From contig OY540821.1 in NCBI GenBank assembly GCA_961205875.1, forward strand, positions 1,116,001-1,180,000: a DNA stretch of 64,000 bases, read 5' to 3'. This document shows positions 11,810 through 22,457 of this stretch, piece after piece. The position numbers were made by a program, and so were the translations under genes. The DNA is from Sialis fuliginosa. Taxonomy: Eukaryota > Arthropoda > Insecta > Megaloptera > Sialidae. The notes below the pieces were generated by a model, which saw nothing but the letters and a program-made list of their open reading frames with translations, ran no database searches and was not told the DNA's origin. The stretch's first letter is position 1; every line of letters begins with the position of its first letter.

Positions 11810-11915
11810 TTGCCATTACTGGAGAAAAAACATGAACAAAATAAAAGGCTATAATTTAAAAAAACAAACTATATTTGCGAACTTTGGTAATTAAATTGAT
11901 TAAATAAAGAGTTAC
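11810..11915 (+). repeat. Repeat P, copy P1 (partial)
   Basis: The string CCATTACTGGAGAAAAAACA and the following TTAAATTGATTAAATAAAGA are shared with P2 (41293) and P3 (60379). Function and class unknown. Confidence 0.75.
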
Positions 11916-12444
11916 TAGTCCAGTGCATTTATTGACATCTTTATTTGGTATTTTATTTGTAATAAATGAAACAGACGTCAATGATGCTAGTTTCGAAATA
12001 CCTAGTGCAAGGTCCATTATTTTAATAAAACAATTGGCCAAGTATGAACGTGTCATATATTCATAAACCTATCTCAACACGTTATTAGGCTGCACTTATA
12101 GACAGGGCCGTACCTACCGACAGAGTAATATTTTGTTTTATACATTTTAAAACAGTTATAGTCCAGGAACATTAGGTTTTCTCTTGGGAAAAATTCGCAA
12201 TAAGCTGAATTTTTGTATAGACCTTCAGTTTGTCTTTATAAATAAGATACCGAAAGTCCCTAACAATCCCATGCGAGCATACTTTTTTACAGCCCACAAA
12301 AGGTGCTAACAATTAGTTTTAAGTAAATATCTCTGTATCTATTGGTTCTATGACTAAAATAGTTATTATCAAATATAAAGTTTAGAAAATTACCTACAAT
12401 AAAGATCTTACAACTTTTTTCGTACAAGTAATCGTTTTCGCTTA
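11916..12444. other. Unassigned AT-rich sequence
   Basis: No gene or repeat partner. A 66-codon minus-strand frame here spans the P1 repeat and is not supported as coding. Confidence 0.3.
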
Positions 12445-12448
12445 TTAA

Positions 12449-12860
12449 GAGGGTATTCAAGTCTAAATATGTGAAAATATCAATTTTTTTTGCATTTTAT
12501 CAATAAACATGGTTTCAAAAATATGTGTTCAAAACCCTATACCTCAATTCCAAAAACTGACGGAGTTACAGACATTTGATGATGATGCGTAGCATTGAAT
12601 AGCCAGCTATGTATAAACGCGTTTTTCTCGAAACTGAAAACTGAAAATGGCTGCCATAATATCACAAGATCTACTGAACCAATTGACTTCAAATTTGCTG
12701 TGTATATACCTTCAGTACACATGTTATTACCACCGTTAGCAGAATTGAGTCAAAAACATTTTTTTTATTGTATAGATAGCGAAAGATTAAAAACATAAAA
12801 ATAATAAAAATGAATAGTCACATTTCAAAATGCCGCCATTTTTTTATTTTAATTATTACA
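12449..12860 (+). mobile_element. Divergent TTAA-type element N3 (left part)
   Basis: It begins after TTAA (12445-12448) with GAGGGTATTCAAGTCTA, comparable with GGGGGTATTCTAGTCTAG of N1. It keeps the internal landmark AACGCGTTTTTCTCGAAACT and the GCCGCCATTTT block in the same order as N1 and N2. The right end could not be located. Two overlapping short frames on opposite strands here are repeat by-products. Confidence 0.65.
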
Positions 12861-13589
12861 ATTATTTTTTTTGCAACCCGCTATAGCCCAACTTATATAT
12901 ATAAAGAAAATTATTGGTTTTGTTGGCCACTGATATAATTTTTTTATGTTTTATATATATATTATATATCTCAAACATTAACAAAAAGGGGTAAATATTA
13001 ATACAGAGGGGTATAATGGTAGTTAATCAATTGATTTATGCAGTTTACCCCCCCCCCCCCCAACTCTTTAAAGATTTTTTGACCTTGTATTATTTATTCT
13101 AATGTTTACCCTCTATAATATTTTATTGTGACAAGATACAGTAAAAATAAACATAAATTAAATATTTTTGACTATACCCTTCGAGGTACATTTTATCCCC
13201 TTCCCTGATGTTAAAATCGATATCCCCTTTAGATTGTAATGCTAGGTCCACTCTTGAATGCAGAAACTAATTTCGAATACACATGTTGTGTTAATTTATG
13301 CAGACATTTGCATTTTTTTGAATATCTGGTCGATTTTTTTTCATGGCACACTTCCAACCATATCGCGTGTCTTTTTAACACCCTTTTATTATTTCGAAAT
13401 TGTTAGGTTGGTTGATAGAAAATAGACGCATGGTCGTTTTAATGCTAATATTTTGTGTTTGAAATTATACCGGGTGGTCCGTTTAAATTAAGACAAGCAA
13501 ATGTCTTGAAAACTAAAAATTTTCAGAGAAATGTTTGATACAAAAGATTCAGAGTTAGGAGAGGGAAATCCAATGTAAATAAAATTTGA
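12861..13589. other. Unassigned AT-rich sequence with a C-run
   Basis: Contains a 12-C homopolymer near 13050 and, at 13472, CCGGGTGGTCCG, which resembles the CCGGGTGTTCC end of family X. Nothing else is supported. Confidence 0.35.
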
Positions 13590-13879
13590 GGTCCGTAGAA
13601 AACTAGGAACCCTTATAGTTTCGCTCTGTCCGTCTGTCTACAAAAATTTTATACCAATTAAAATGTTTGGTAGACGAACGTAGATTGATGACCCGAAAGC
13701 AGAAATAATGAGATTTAAAAAAAAGTTGTTTTTTTAACTTAATTCATTGAGTGGGGGGTATCGTTCGATATGTCTCCTAAAATGCAACTAAAAATGTCTT
13801 TTGATTATAACCTTTCAGACACGATATATTTTCGTTCAAAGTCGTTATAAGAGTGCCCCCCCCCCTCTATTTTCTAAAC
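13590..13879 (+). mobile_element. HINE-like family I, copy I1 (3'-truncated)
   Basis: Begins TCCGTAGAAAACTAGGAACC, followed by the microsatellite CTGTCCGTCTGTC and the first monomer (TCATTGAGTGGGGG, TCTCCTAAAATGCAAC, GTTCAAAGTCGTTATAAGAG). It ends at a C-run, where Q3 starts. Confidence 0.8.
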
Positions 13880-13960
13880 CAAGCTTGTCCAGCTCGCGGC
13901 CCTCGAGGATCCTTGGTGCGGCCCGCGAGGATAATTAAAAAATAATAATAATAATAATAA
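13880..13960 (-). repeat. hAT-like family Q terminal fragment Q3
   Basis: CAAGCTTGTCCAGCTCGCGG and CTCGAGGATCCTTGGTGCGG match the end of Q2 (22168-22452). It is followed by an AAT microsatellite and then unrelated sequence, so it is truncated. Confidence 0.8.
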
Positions 13961-14022
13961 AGGGCATAGGGGGATAAGCATATGAAAATTGTCCCCGAAA
14001 GATATTGGATTGAAATTTTCAG

Positions 14023-14396
14023 GATTAAGACAGGAAATTTAACATGGGGGTAATTAGAAGTGTTGTAGTAACCTTTGGTCAAATTTAACGATGTGTGATT
14101 GGTGCATTTTGAAATGCCGCCACAAAATTTAATAAAATAGTAATTAGTATTTTGTTTTCAAATTTATATCTACCAAAAAATATTATTATAATTTTATCTA
14201 GGATGCTTACTTTAATTTCATTAATGTATTTTATTCTTTATTAAATTTGAAAACAAAATACTGTTGATTAATTTAAAATTTATCAGTTAGTTTCGAGTCG
14301 GCAATTCAAAATGCACCAATCACACATCGTTAAATTTGACCAAAGGTTACTACAACATTTCTAATTGTCCCCATGTTAAATTTCTTATGTCTTAAT
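14023..14396. mobile_element. Foldback element AA
   Basis: The left arm, 14023-14168, contains ATTTAACATGGGG, AGTAACCTTTGGTCAAATTT and GATTGGTGCATTTTGAA. The right arm, 14242-14396, is its reverse complement. The spacer is about 70 bp. No copy elsewhere in the window and no clear target duplication. Confidence 0.8.
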
Positions 14397-14630
14397 TAAC
14401 TTGGAATACACTGTATATAAAAACACTATAACTCTTTATTTTTGTAATTGGACTATAAAATTTGGAGTTTGCTGTATTCCTGTATTCATTGATAACATAA
14501 AACAGCAAGAATTAAATATGTTTACATTTTTCACAGTGTGTAGTATAAATTTTAAATATATATACGATTTCAAAATCAACTAACCTTGTATTTATTCTTT
14601 ACACTAGTATCTAAAAATATTAACGTTGCC

Positions 14631-15372
14631 CATAGACATAGAGAATGGACCACGCATCTGACTCGAAAACAGAGTCGTGTCAAAAGAAAGAGATAGAAAC
14701 AGGTTTGGAATATACTTGTCCTTTTTTTAAACAGGAGTGTAACTATTTCATTCTTGGCCCCGAACATTAAAAATATTCATAGATTTATGTAGGTATATAA
14801 AGATGTTAAAAAACAAAAAATAATTAACGTTATACAAAAATTTTATTAAAAAAAAAAACAATTATTGATTTCTAAATAATATAAGTTTCGAATTTTTTGG
14901 CCCAATTTTAATATCTTGTTCTTTTTTTGTAGCTTTTAATGTAATCTAATATCAAAAAAATGTTTAAAATTTTGTTAAGTAAATCTTGTATGTGCTGTTT
15001 GTAGCAACCACTTTTATTAATATCTATATATTTAATATTTTTGGTAGCAAAAATGTTATTTTCCCGGAATATCCGTTCATAATTTTGCAAATTTCTATCG
15101 ATCAATTGATGTTTTTTTTTTTATTTCCTCGATTAAATATGAACCATTATAGTATGTTTATTGTTTAAATTATTTACTTTTCTAATAAAAAACTTATTGC
15201 ACAAAAATCACAAGATAGAAATACTACCCTGAACTGTAGTAAGCTACCAATCAGATTCTTAGAAAAGGAGATAGATATATTCCAAACTACACTGCATCTC
15301 TCTCTCAATTTTTGAACAGATGTTACACCATTGTGTTAATACAGAATGCACTGTCCATTCTCTATGTCTATG
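14631..15372. mobile_element. hAT-like MITE BB
   Basis: Terminal inverted repeats CATAGACATAGAGAATGGAC and GTCCATTCTCTATGTCTATG enclose 742 bp. Flanking 8-mers ACGTTGCC (14623-14630) and CCGTTGCC (15373-15380) agree at 7 of 8 bases and are best read as an aged hAT-type target duplication. The interior is AT-rich and non-coding; short frames near 14900-15170 occur on both strands and overlap. Confidence 0.85.
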
Positions 15373-15380
15373 CCGTTGCC

Positions 15381-16198
15381 AGAAATAATTTTTATATTAT
15401 TTCAAAATCTTTGAGATACGTATAAAATGTATCATTATTTGTATTACTCATCATTCTGGTATTTTGAACATTATAAACATTTTATTTATTAATAATAAGG
15501 AATCACCTATCTTATCACCGGTTAATCATACTGCTCTTATGTAAGGTATTATAATATGGATTATGTTATTTATAATTACACTAAAAAATTGATAGTATGC
15601 AATTTGTACACTCGAACATAATTTTTTTCTACAACCGTTTAAAAAAGTAGACATTTTCATTGACATTTCAGTGCGCAAAAGTGTTTAGTGTTTTCATAGT
15701 AAATACATACATTTTAACATTTTTTTACGATTAATTAATTTTATAAATACTATTGTATTATAGTATAAAACAAATTACTAAAATTTAAGCACTATAATAT
15801 TAATTATTGTAATAAAAAAAAATTAAATAAATTATAAACAATACCTTAAGATTTTTTTCTTGGCACAATTCATAGTATTGTGTAATTTTCATATATCAAT
15901 TTAGATTTTGCAGATAGTAAATTCAAAATTACAGAATTTGCAGCTTCTGATATCTCTGGTGGTGCACACTTATGTTCTTTCTCAGTATCACCACTTATTC
16001 ATCTTATATTATACACTAACAAATTAAGAAACACATTTTTATGAAAATAGAACTGTCAAAAATTTTGTCCAAAGCTTATTTGAGTTGAATTTTAATATTA
16101 ATATAGCAAAGTACAAAGTATATAAATTAATTATTATATTATATTATATTATTGTTAATATTGTATAATAAATAGGGTTGTAGAAAAATATAAATAAC
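15381..16198. other. Unassigned very AT-rich sequence
   Basis: Long A/T runs and TATTA repeats near 16135-16155. No supported feature. Confidence 0.35.
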
Positions 16199-16260
16199 AT
16201 CACACTCGTGCGAAAAACTGCTATTTTACACCCTTGTTACACAAATAACTATTTTATGAT
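16199..16260 (+). repeat. Repeat CC half-copy
   Basis: CACTCGTGCGAAAAACTG and GTTACACAAATAACTATTT match the right arm of the hairpin element at 45005-45106. Confidence 0.7.
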
Positions 16261-16556
16261 ACTTATATATATTTTTTTGTTTTAGGTATGTACCAAATAT
16301 TATGTCCACGCTGCCGTATTATTGTAAGTATGTATATAAGATAAATAACAAACGAGTTGGGAAATGCCGATCTTACCTACGATTATAAAATATCGGTATG
16401 GAGAACCATACATGACTTCCATGTTCTTTAATATATTTTTAAATAATTTTTAATATAGGTATGAGAAATTTCAATGAGATTTGTCAGAAATAAACTCACC
16501 TTTGTATAAATAATGTCCTAATGCCAAAAACATAATACACATTCGTAGAATAACTA

Positions 16557-16667
16557 TACTCTATTTCATTTAAGAATGCGGTAGTTGCTGTGGTTTTTGA
16601 CGGTAAAATGCACGATTCGTACCGTCAAAACCCTGGCAACCACTGCAGTCTTAAATAAAATAGAGTA
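16557..16667. mobile_element. 111-bp TA-target hairpin MITE
   Basis: Ends TACTCTATTTCATTTAAGA and TCTTAAATAAAATAGAGTA are near-perfect inverted repeats, flanked by TA at 16555-16556 and 16668-16669. An inner pair TTTTGACGGTA / TACCGTCAAAA extends the hairpin. Comparison with F1 shows the empty site AACTAATTTGA, proving the insertion. TA targets suggest Tc1/mariner or a similar superfamily. Confidence 0.9.
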
Positions 16668-16676
16668 TAATTTGAT

Positions 16677-17077
16677 CTTAGACAAGGAAAGATAAAGGAC
16701 AAATAACACATTACCTAGCGTTGTTACCATATCGCACCACGAAAAATCTCACCACGGATCATTGACGTATCATTCAGATTTTAAAATAAATATCAATTGT
16801 TTTGAATTATAAAATTAATTAATAATAAATGTTTTATATAGAGTTTAAAAGTATTTCAGTGATAATTGATTAACAGAGAAATGAACTATCATCTCTCATA
16901 CATACTAAATTCAATTGTAATTTAAAGCATATTTGCATATTATAAATTTTCAACTGACGCCTATGGGATAATATGCAGTTTTGACAATTAAAACAAGGTG
17001 GCCGCCGACAAATTTTGGTAACACTTTCATATACGGACTAGCATTGGTTATGTATCCATAGTCTTTCCTAATCTAAG
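16677..17077. mobile_element. 401-bp MITE with 8-bp target duplication
   Basis: Ends CTTAGACAAGGAAAGA and TCTTTCCTAATCTAAG form a 16-bp inverted repeat with 2 mismatches. The flanking 8-mers AATTTGAT (16669-16676) and AATTTGAC (17078-17085) differ at one base, and F1 gives the empty site. Eight-bp duplications point to hAT or another 8-bp-TSD superfamily. Non-coding. Confidence 0.88.
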
Positions 17078-17613
17078 AATTTGACAATTTGAATTTAGTT
17101 GCATTTGTTTCCAAGGCTACATAAATTAATGATATATTAATTTGTATTTAATACTAAAATTTTTATGGTGGTTTTTACCCCTTCAATAGCTGTTTAGGCA
17201 CGTACAAATAATAAATGTCCCTAAGGTTCAATTGAACTACAAATGTACCAAGTCTTATCAAAATTAGTGAGATAATACTCGCAACGTTCACTTTTTAGAC
17301 GAAAATAGTTATAAAATTTCGAATATTTCTAAAACCCCTAATTCGATTAGCACCAAAATCAATAGGTCTGGTGTACTCACTGAGACAAACATTTTCCCCA
17401 AAAAGAATTCAGATCGGTATATTTTTACGTTAGTTATCGTGAACGAAAGAAAATTCTACATCCAGACACACAGACACACGCACAGCCGCCATGTGGAAAT
17501 TAACTTTACTTTAAGTTTTGAAGTTAGTACATTCAGAATCTGTCATTATCTCGGACACGATTTTTCGATGGTATTACAATACTTCCATTTCTTTCAGAAC
17601 ATGGAAGTAAAAA

Positions 17614-17902
17614 TATGTATAATGTATTTAAATCTAAAAATAATTAAATGTTTGGTTTTAAAAAAGCGCTACGGGCATCTTCAAATTTGACTTTGAATAA
17701 TGTAGGTATTTAAAGTTCGTCAACACAATAAGAGAGGGCGGACATGTTCTAGGCAGATGTTACTGCCATCTCTCGACGCGTCTGTGCGGTAATTTCCATT
17801 TTAATTAACTACTACCGGTCCCAGAGTTTTTTATACCTTGTCGGGCACGTGTGCATATTTAAACGTAATAACCAGGGCCGGAGTAAGGCATTTTACTTGG
17901 AA
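17614..17902. other. Unassigned sequence
   Basis: A mixed-composition stretch (17730-17850) without repeat partner or credible reading frame. Confidence 0.3.
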
Positions 17903-18345
17903 AAACATCTAATAATTGATAGCACAGTGCTTCAGTGGCGTAGATAGCTTTTTGCGTTGGGGGGGGGGGGGATGAAATAATGGCTGCGAAATAAAAAAAT
18001 TGTAATTTTGAATTGTATTACCTTTTTTTTTTATCATAAACTGTATTTAGTTAACTTCTTATTACTAAGAAAAAGGTCATACAAAATTGAAAATTACTGA
18101 AGACTGTTTTTTTAGTCTTAATTTACGAAATGTTCCCTATTTCTTGTACTATTTTCTTCATACTAGACGAGTTTAAATAAATTTCTTTAAATTTTCTCAT
18201 TAAATAAACTCATGGGGGTGATTGATCATCTTAATCCCCCCCCCCATTTACGCCACTGCAGTGCTTCCTCTTATTGTTAGTAATGTCACCAAAGGGAATT
18301 AATTATTGAACAATTTTAATAAATACCGATAAACTATCATTCCAT
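17903..18345 (-). repeat. Family D 3'-end fragment split by R3
   Basis: AAAACATCT...AGCACAGTGCTT before R3 and CAGTGCTTCCTC...CACCAAAGG...AATTAATTATTGAAC after it rejoin into the standard D right end seen at 11617 and 63249. Confidence 0.75.
17933..18258. mobile_element. hAT-like MITE R3
   Basis: Begins CAGTGGCGTAGATAG and ends TTTACGCCACTG, with perfect 8-bp target duplications CAGTGCTT at 17925-17932 and 18259-18266. It has a long G-run near the left end and a C-run near the right end, as in R1 and R2. Inserted in a D fragment. Confidence 0.92.
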
Positions 18346-18379
18346 TTCTATACAATTTTATTAGAAAATATATCTACAT

Positions 18380-18924
18380 AATAGGCATGATGCCAGTAAT
18401 AAAGTATCACTGAAATTATGATTTTAAATAATGAAACAAGTTAAAAAGATTCTAAAAAATGTATTTATTTTTATATTAAAAGCGAGATTAATATGATTTT
18501 TGTTAAAATAATAACGCAAAATACAGCAATCTGCCATGTTTGATAAAACACCAGTCAGATTGGATGACGTCACGGCTAAGTAAACATAATTTTTGTTTCA
18601 TTAATATCTGCACTGTTTATAAATTATTTTGTGGTTTTAAATTATCAATTTGCTCAGTTTTGTGTTACCAAAAGTAAAACCGAGAAACATTAGCGATGGA
18701 ACAAGGATTTATTATAGTTGACAAGGAGTGTTTACATAGGCGTGACGTCAAAAATGCGCCATGACACCTGCGAGCGTTTTGGCGTCAAATTCAAAATTAG
18801 TTTTAAAAGAGTCAATTTTTGCGATTAAACCTTTATTTTCTGCAGAAATAAACATTTTTTTGGAAATAAGAGACACGTAAGATCATCGTAAAATAGTTTT
18901 TAAAATTTAGGCATCGTGTCTATT
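18380..18924 (+). mobile_element. TIR element C, copy C2
   Basis: Begins AATAGGCATGATGCC and ends GGCATCGTGTCTATT. It tracks C1 throughout (GGATGACGTCACGGCTAAGT, AGGCGTGACGTCAAAAATGC, CCATGACACCTGCGAGCG) and has about 15 extra bases near 18855. Two TGACGTCA-type palindromes inside look like CRE/ATF sites, but I have no evidence that they act. Confidence 0.9.
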
Positions 18925-18934
18925 CTATATTTTG

Positions 18935-19320
18935 CTATTCCTCGCAATATTAAAGATACGAGAAAAGCTTTGTGATTGTTTTAAAATGAGACAAAAAATT
19001 GTTCTTCGATTTCAAAATTTTAAATTGATTATTCCGTTTCAGGTCAAGATAAAAAACTTTTTCTCCCGTGTCTGTTTGCCTGTGTGTTTATCCCCTGAAT
19101 CCTTGTCACACGCATAACTCATGAACCACTGAACCGATATTAATTAAACTTGGTTGAATGGTTGGGTCTGGCTTGAGGACGGTCCCATTTCAAAATTATT
19201 AAAATCTTGTGTAAGGGGGAGGGGTGTTATCCCAAAATATTAATTTTTTCAAGATATCTTAAGAACGACACATGTTACGAGAAAATGTTATAGAATCTTT
19301 TCTTAATAAATCTTTCCTAT
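18935..19320 (+). mobile_element. Family D element, copy D1 (3'-truncated)
   Basis: Starts CCTCGCAATATTAAAGATAC, then a GTCTGTTTGCCTGTGTG tract, CCTGAATCCTTGTCACACGC, GGTTGGGTCTGGCTTGAGGA and AACGACACATGTTACGAG. It is lost after about 19320. A 61-codon frame here is part of the repeat. Confidence 0.82.
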
Positions 19321-19585
19321 AATAAAGTCATCGAGGAGGTAGAAAACATGAAGTTCTATACAATTATAACCTTCCTAGGTATTCAAGAATGCTTGACATG
19401 TTGCCAAAAGTTAAAAAAACTCGCGTTTTTTCTTACCGTTAATTCCCATAAAACTGTCGACTGATCAAGATTCAGTCACAATCGTGTGCGGAGCGAGAAC
19501 TTAAATCGATTGCAAACCAGTTGTAAAATAGTCACTTCCGCAACTGTTTGCGATTATTGTTGCAAAACAGTCGCACCGGAGGGCC
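19321..19585. other. Possibly single-copy patch
   Basis: Less AT-biased than its surroundings, with no repeat partner in the window. It includes a 62-codon frame starting at 19486 that reads into family D sequence, so I do not accept it as a gene. Confidence 0.3.
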
Positions 19586-19960
19586 TAAATGCACAGTGCT
19601 TCCTCGTGCTAAATTCACCAAAGGTAGTTAATTATCGAACAATTCTTATTAACACCGATAAAGTTTTCACATGAACTGCCATTGGTTAACTATTGAATTT
19701 TTATATAATTTTATTTAAATATATTTATTCGACATTTTTCTTAGAACGCCCCTGATTATTTTTTTGGTATATTTTTATGTTTATACTATTTCAATATAAA
19801 TATAAATTTTTCTGTTTGGCGATTTTTTCAAGCAAATTGATAAAAATCTTTGTAAGGGAATATTTTACAAACGTTGTGGTGACGTATATTATAGAAAATT
19901 GAATGCTCTACAAAAAAGATTCTATAAAATTTTCACGTAACATGTGTCTACAAGAACTTT
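19586..19960 (-). mobile_element. Family D element, copy D6 (partial)
   Basis: Reversed D right end (AATGCACAGTGCTTCCTCGT, CACCAAAGGTAGTTAATTAT), then CTTTGTAAGGGAATATTTTA, ATTCTATAAAATTTTCACGT and the AACATGTGT block. It stops at the junction with repeat E. Confidence 0.78.
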
Positions 19961-20155
19961 AAGTTTAAAATTTCATGTTTGTAAGTCTCACCGTTTTGTC
20001 TGTAGAGCGTTCATAGACACACACACACACACACACACATTGAGATAATGGTCGTACGTGATTCAGGGACCCTTAATATGTGTAATTCCGTTGAAATCTC
20101 GAGTTTTTTTATGATCACTATACTTTATTATACAGTACATTTCATGTATGTATAA
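19961..20155 (+). repeat. Repeat E, copy E2, with a CA microsatellite
   Basis: Inverted copy of 23199-23392. Shared blocks include TGTAGAGCGTTCA, GAGATAATGGTCGTACGTGA and TACAGTACATTTCATGTATG. An (AC)n tract occupies about 20019-20038. The microsatellite and adjacent boxes recall the HINE-like plan, but no end could be fixed. Confidence 0.75.
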
Positions 20156-20539
20156 AAAAAGTTAAAAAGTTTATTAATAATAATTTTTTATAAAGAATTG
20201 ATAAAGTAGGTACTGACAACTGGCATTATATTAATTTAAGCTAAAATTGTTAATAATGGAAAAAATATTTAAAAATATTTAATATTTAAGTATTGATTTA
20301 TTTAACTTTTAAATAAAACATGAAACTGTTATTTTTATGTAACAGTTAAGAGAACAAACATTTTTTGCAACGATACCAAAATTCCAAGTAATAAAAATGT
20401 AAAACCCCAGTTATAAACCTGCATAACACTATTGGCGTCATCTATTGCAGGTAAAGCAAACTACATGTACCTTATAACATTCACCTTGTGTAATAAGTGC
20501 CACCTGTCGACAGGTGAGCCAACAAATATAAACACGAAT
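20156..20539. other. Unassigned AT-rich sequence
   Basis: No supported feature. Confidence 0.3.
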
Positions 20540-20594
20540 CTGTATTCGGTATGGTCAGGGAACACTCTGCCATCTATCGGATAAAACTTTAACC

Positions 20595-21100
20595 CATAGG
20601 TGTCCAACCTTTTGCATAAACTCAATTTACTAAAGGCTGCAGATCAGAACATAAAACTGAGGACCTTTTTTTTTGGTCGAGTCAATTTCGATTCCTAATT
20701 TTATTGTATAAATAAAGTTAGATTAAGAAAAATAAAAAGTGAAAACCTTTTTTTTTAGTCGTGCTAATTTCAATGCAGGTTTATTATTATAAAATTATTA
20801 TTATTATTATTATTTTTAATCAGTAGCGTAGGAACGGGGGGTTTTGGGGTCGACCCCCCCCCCCGAAATAATCAATGTTCTTAAAATATGCGAAATAATT
20901 ATACTAATTTTGAAGTGAATGACTTTTCTTTTTTATGCTATATAACTAATATTAACTATAATAACTTTTAGGTCATTCGATTAGAAATTATGATAATAAT
21001 TTCGCATATTTTGGGGCCCCCAAGCTTAACCCCCCCGAAATTTTTTCTTACTACGCCACTGTTTTTAATTATCCTCGGAGCCGCGGGTTGGACAAGCTTG
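20595..21100 (+). mobile_element. hAT-like family Q element Q1, containing R1
   Basis: Starts CATAGGTGTCCAACCTTTTG and ends GGTTGGACAAGCTTG. Flanking 8-mers CTTTAACC (20587-20594) and TTTTAACC (21101-21108) differ at one base. These ends resemble widely known hAT termini of the TGTCCAA...TTGGACA type. Interrupted by R1. Confidence 0.9.
20821..21061. mobile_element. hAT-like MITE R1
   Basis: Starts CAGTAGCGTAGGAACGGGGG and ends TTCTTACTACGCCACTG. Perfect 8-bp target duplications TTTTTAAT at 20813-20820 and 21062-21069. Subterminal G- and C-runs as in R2 and R3. It is the innermost layer of the S[Q1[R1]] nest. Confidence 0.93.
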
Positions 21101-21571
21101 TTTTAACCCTTCTGAAGGTATCAAACAGCGATTTGAAATTTTAATTATAATGTAAAAATTATGTAAACAAATAATTAAAATTATTAAAATGCAATCAAGA
21201 ATAGTGCTGTCCCGAATTGTGACAATAATTCATCCAATTAAAACAGTTTTCATCTGTTACAAAAAATGTAGCTGTTAAAGAAATATGGGTGAAAAATTTA
21301 ATTAATTATAAAAATATTTACTTTACTCCCAATGACGTTTTTAATAATATCTACATTTATTTACATTGAACGGTAAATAATATTGATAATAGAAATTGAA
21401 TTCAAACCGCTGTTTGGGAACTTCAGAAGGGTTTATGTTTTATCCGATAGGTGGCAGAGTGGTCACTGACCATAGCGAATAAAGGTTGATACCTGTACTT
21501 ATACATATGTCGGTAAAATAGATGCTGATTTTGCGTTTGGATTTCATTTATAATGATTTTTATGAATTTAA

Positions 21572-22123
21572 TTGAAGGGTTTGCAGCAACAAGGAGTTAA
21601 CTCCAGTTTTTATAATTTGTGGGAAAATAGAAAAAAACTGTTAAAAAAATGGAGAATGTATTTAAATCGCCTTTGTCTTCCAATTATTATTTGTCACCTA
21701 CCACTTCATGTTGTGGCCAAATTCCATTGAGAAATTCGTCAAATTCGCAATTCTAGAGTCAATTTTATTCTGGAATTAACTCCTTTTTAGCCAAAATAGT
21801 TGAAAATTATTTTCTTTTTAAAGTAAGGAAGCATTGAATAAGAACAATTTTCAAGAAAATTGGTTTATTTCAAGAAAGAACACAGTAACGAGTGTACTAA
21901 CTAAATTTTAAGCCCAAAAAAAGAGTCAGCTCCTGGAGTTAACTCCATTTTGACCCAAGCGAATGAAGCAGCTAACTCATTCTAGCGGATACCTTGAGAA
22001 CTATCAACGGTAGGTAACTTTTTTGAACCAAACGAAAGAATGATTTTTCCCCCCCAAGAAACGGTTGTTAACTCTGTTTGGCCTACAAATGGAGTTAACT
22101 CGTTGTTGTTGCAAACCCCTCAA
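21572..22123. mobile_element. TIR element DD with GAGTTAACTC boxes
   Basis: Terminal inverted repeats TTGAAGGGTTTGCAGCAACA and TGTTGCAAACCCCTCAA bound 552 bp. The palindrome GGAGTTAACTCC or a close variant occurs at 21594, 21772, 21939 and 22091. No confident target duplication and no reading frame. Superfamily unassigned. Confidence 0.8.
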
Positions 22124-22167
22124 TTCACACTTTTCTAATCAAATAAAGAATTATTTGTAATGTACAT

Positions 22168-22452
22168 CAAGTTTGTCCACATGCAGCCCTCGAGGATCCT
22201 TGGTGCGGCTCGAGAGGATAATTAAAAAAAAAATTATAATAATAAATTTACATTGAAATTAGTACAATAAAAAAAAAGGTCTTCAGTTTTTATTTTTTCT
22301 AATCTAACTCTCCATTATTTATTTAATAAAATTAAGAATTGAAATTGACGCGACAAAAAAAAGGTCTTGAGTTTTATTCTGGCCTTAGTAAATTAAATTA
22401 AATAAAATTTCTGCTATGCGGCCCAGAAGGTTCAAAAGGTTGGACACCTATG
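22168..22452 (-). mobile_element. hAT-like family Q element Q2
   Basis: Starts CAAGTTTGTCCACATGCAGC and ends GGTTGGACACCTATG. The left target copy is ATGTACAT (22160-22167). The right copy is ATGTA (22453-22457) continued by CAT (22851-22853), because element EE has inserted in the middle of it. Confidence 0.92.
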
Positions 22453-22457
22453 ATGTA

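Larger units (their letters stand above)
16390..17613 (-). mobile_element. HINE-like family F, copy F3, interrupted by two MITEs
   Basis: Same ends as F1 and F2: stem-loop GTATGG-agaa-CCATAC at 16396-16411 on the left, and box CTTTCAGAACATGGAAGT at the right. Compared with F1 it carries two extra segments at AACTAATTTGAC: a 111-bp element (16557-16667) and a 401-bp element (16677-17077). An 83-codon frame over its 5' end is shared with F1 only because the repeat is shared. Confidence 0.88.
20540..21484. mobile_element. Long-inverted-repeat element S, containing Q1
   Basis: The left arm (GTATTCGGTATGGTCAGG, CATCTATCGGATAAAAC, then after Q1 CCTTCTGAAG and AAACAGCG) is the reverse complement of 21385-21484 (CGCTGTTTGGGAACTTCAGA, TATCCGATAGGTGGCAGAG, ACCATAGCGAATA). 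The arms are about 95 bp once Q1 is removed. Exact ends are uncertain. Confidence 0.8.
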
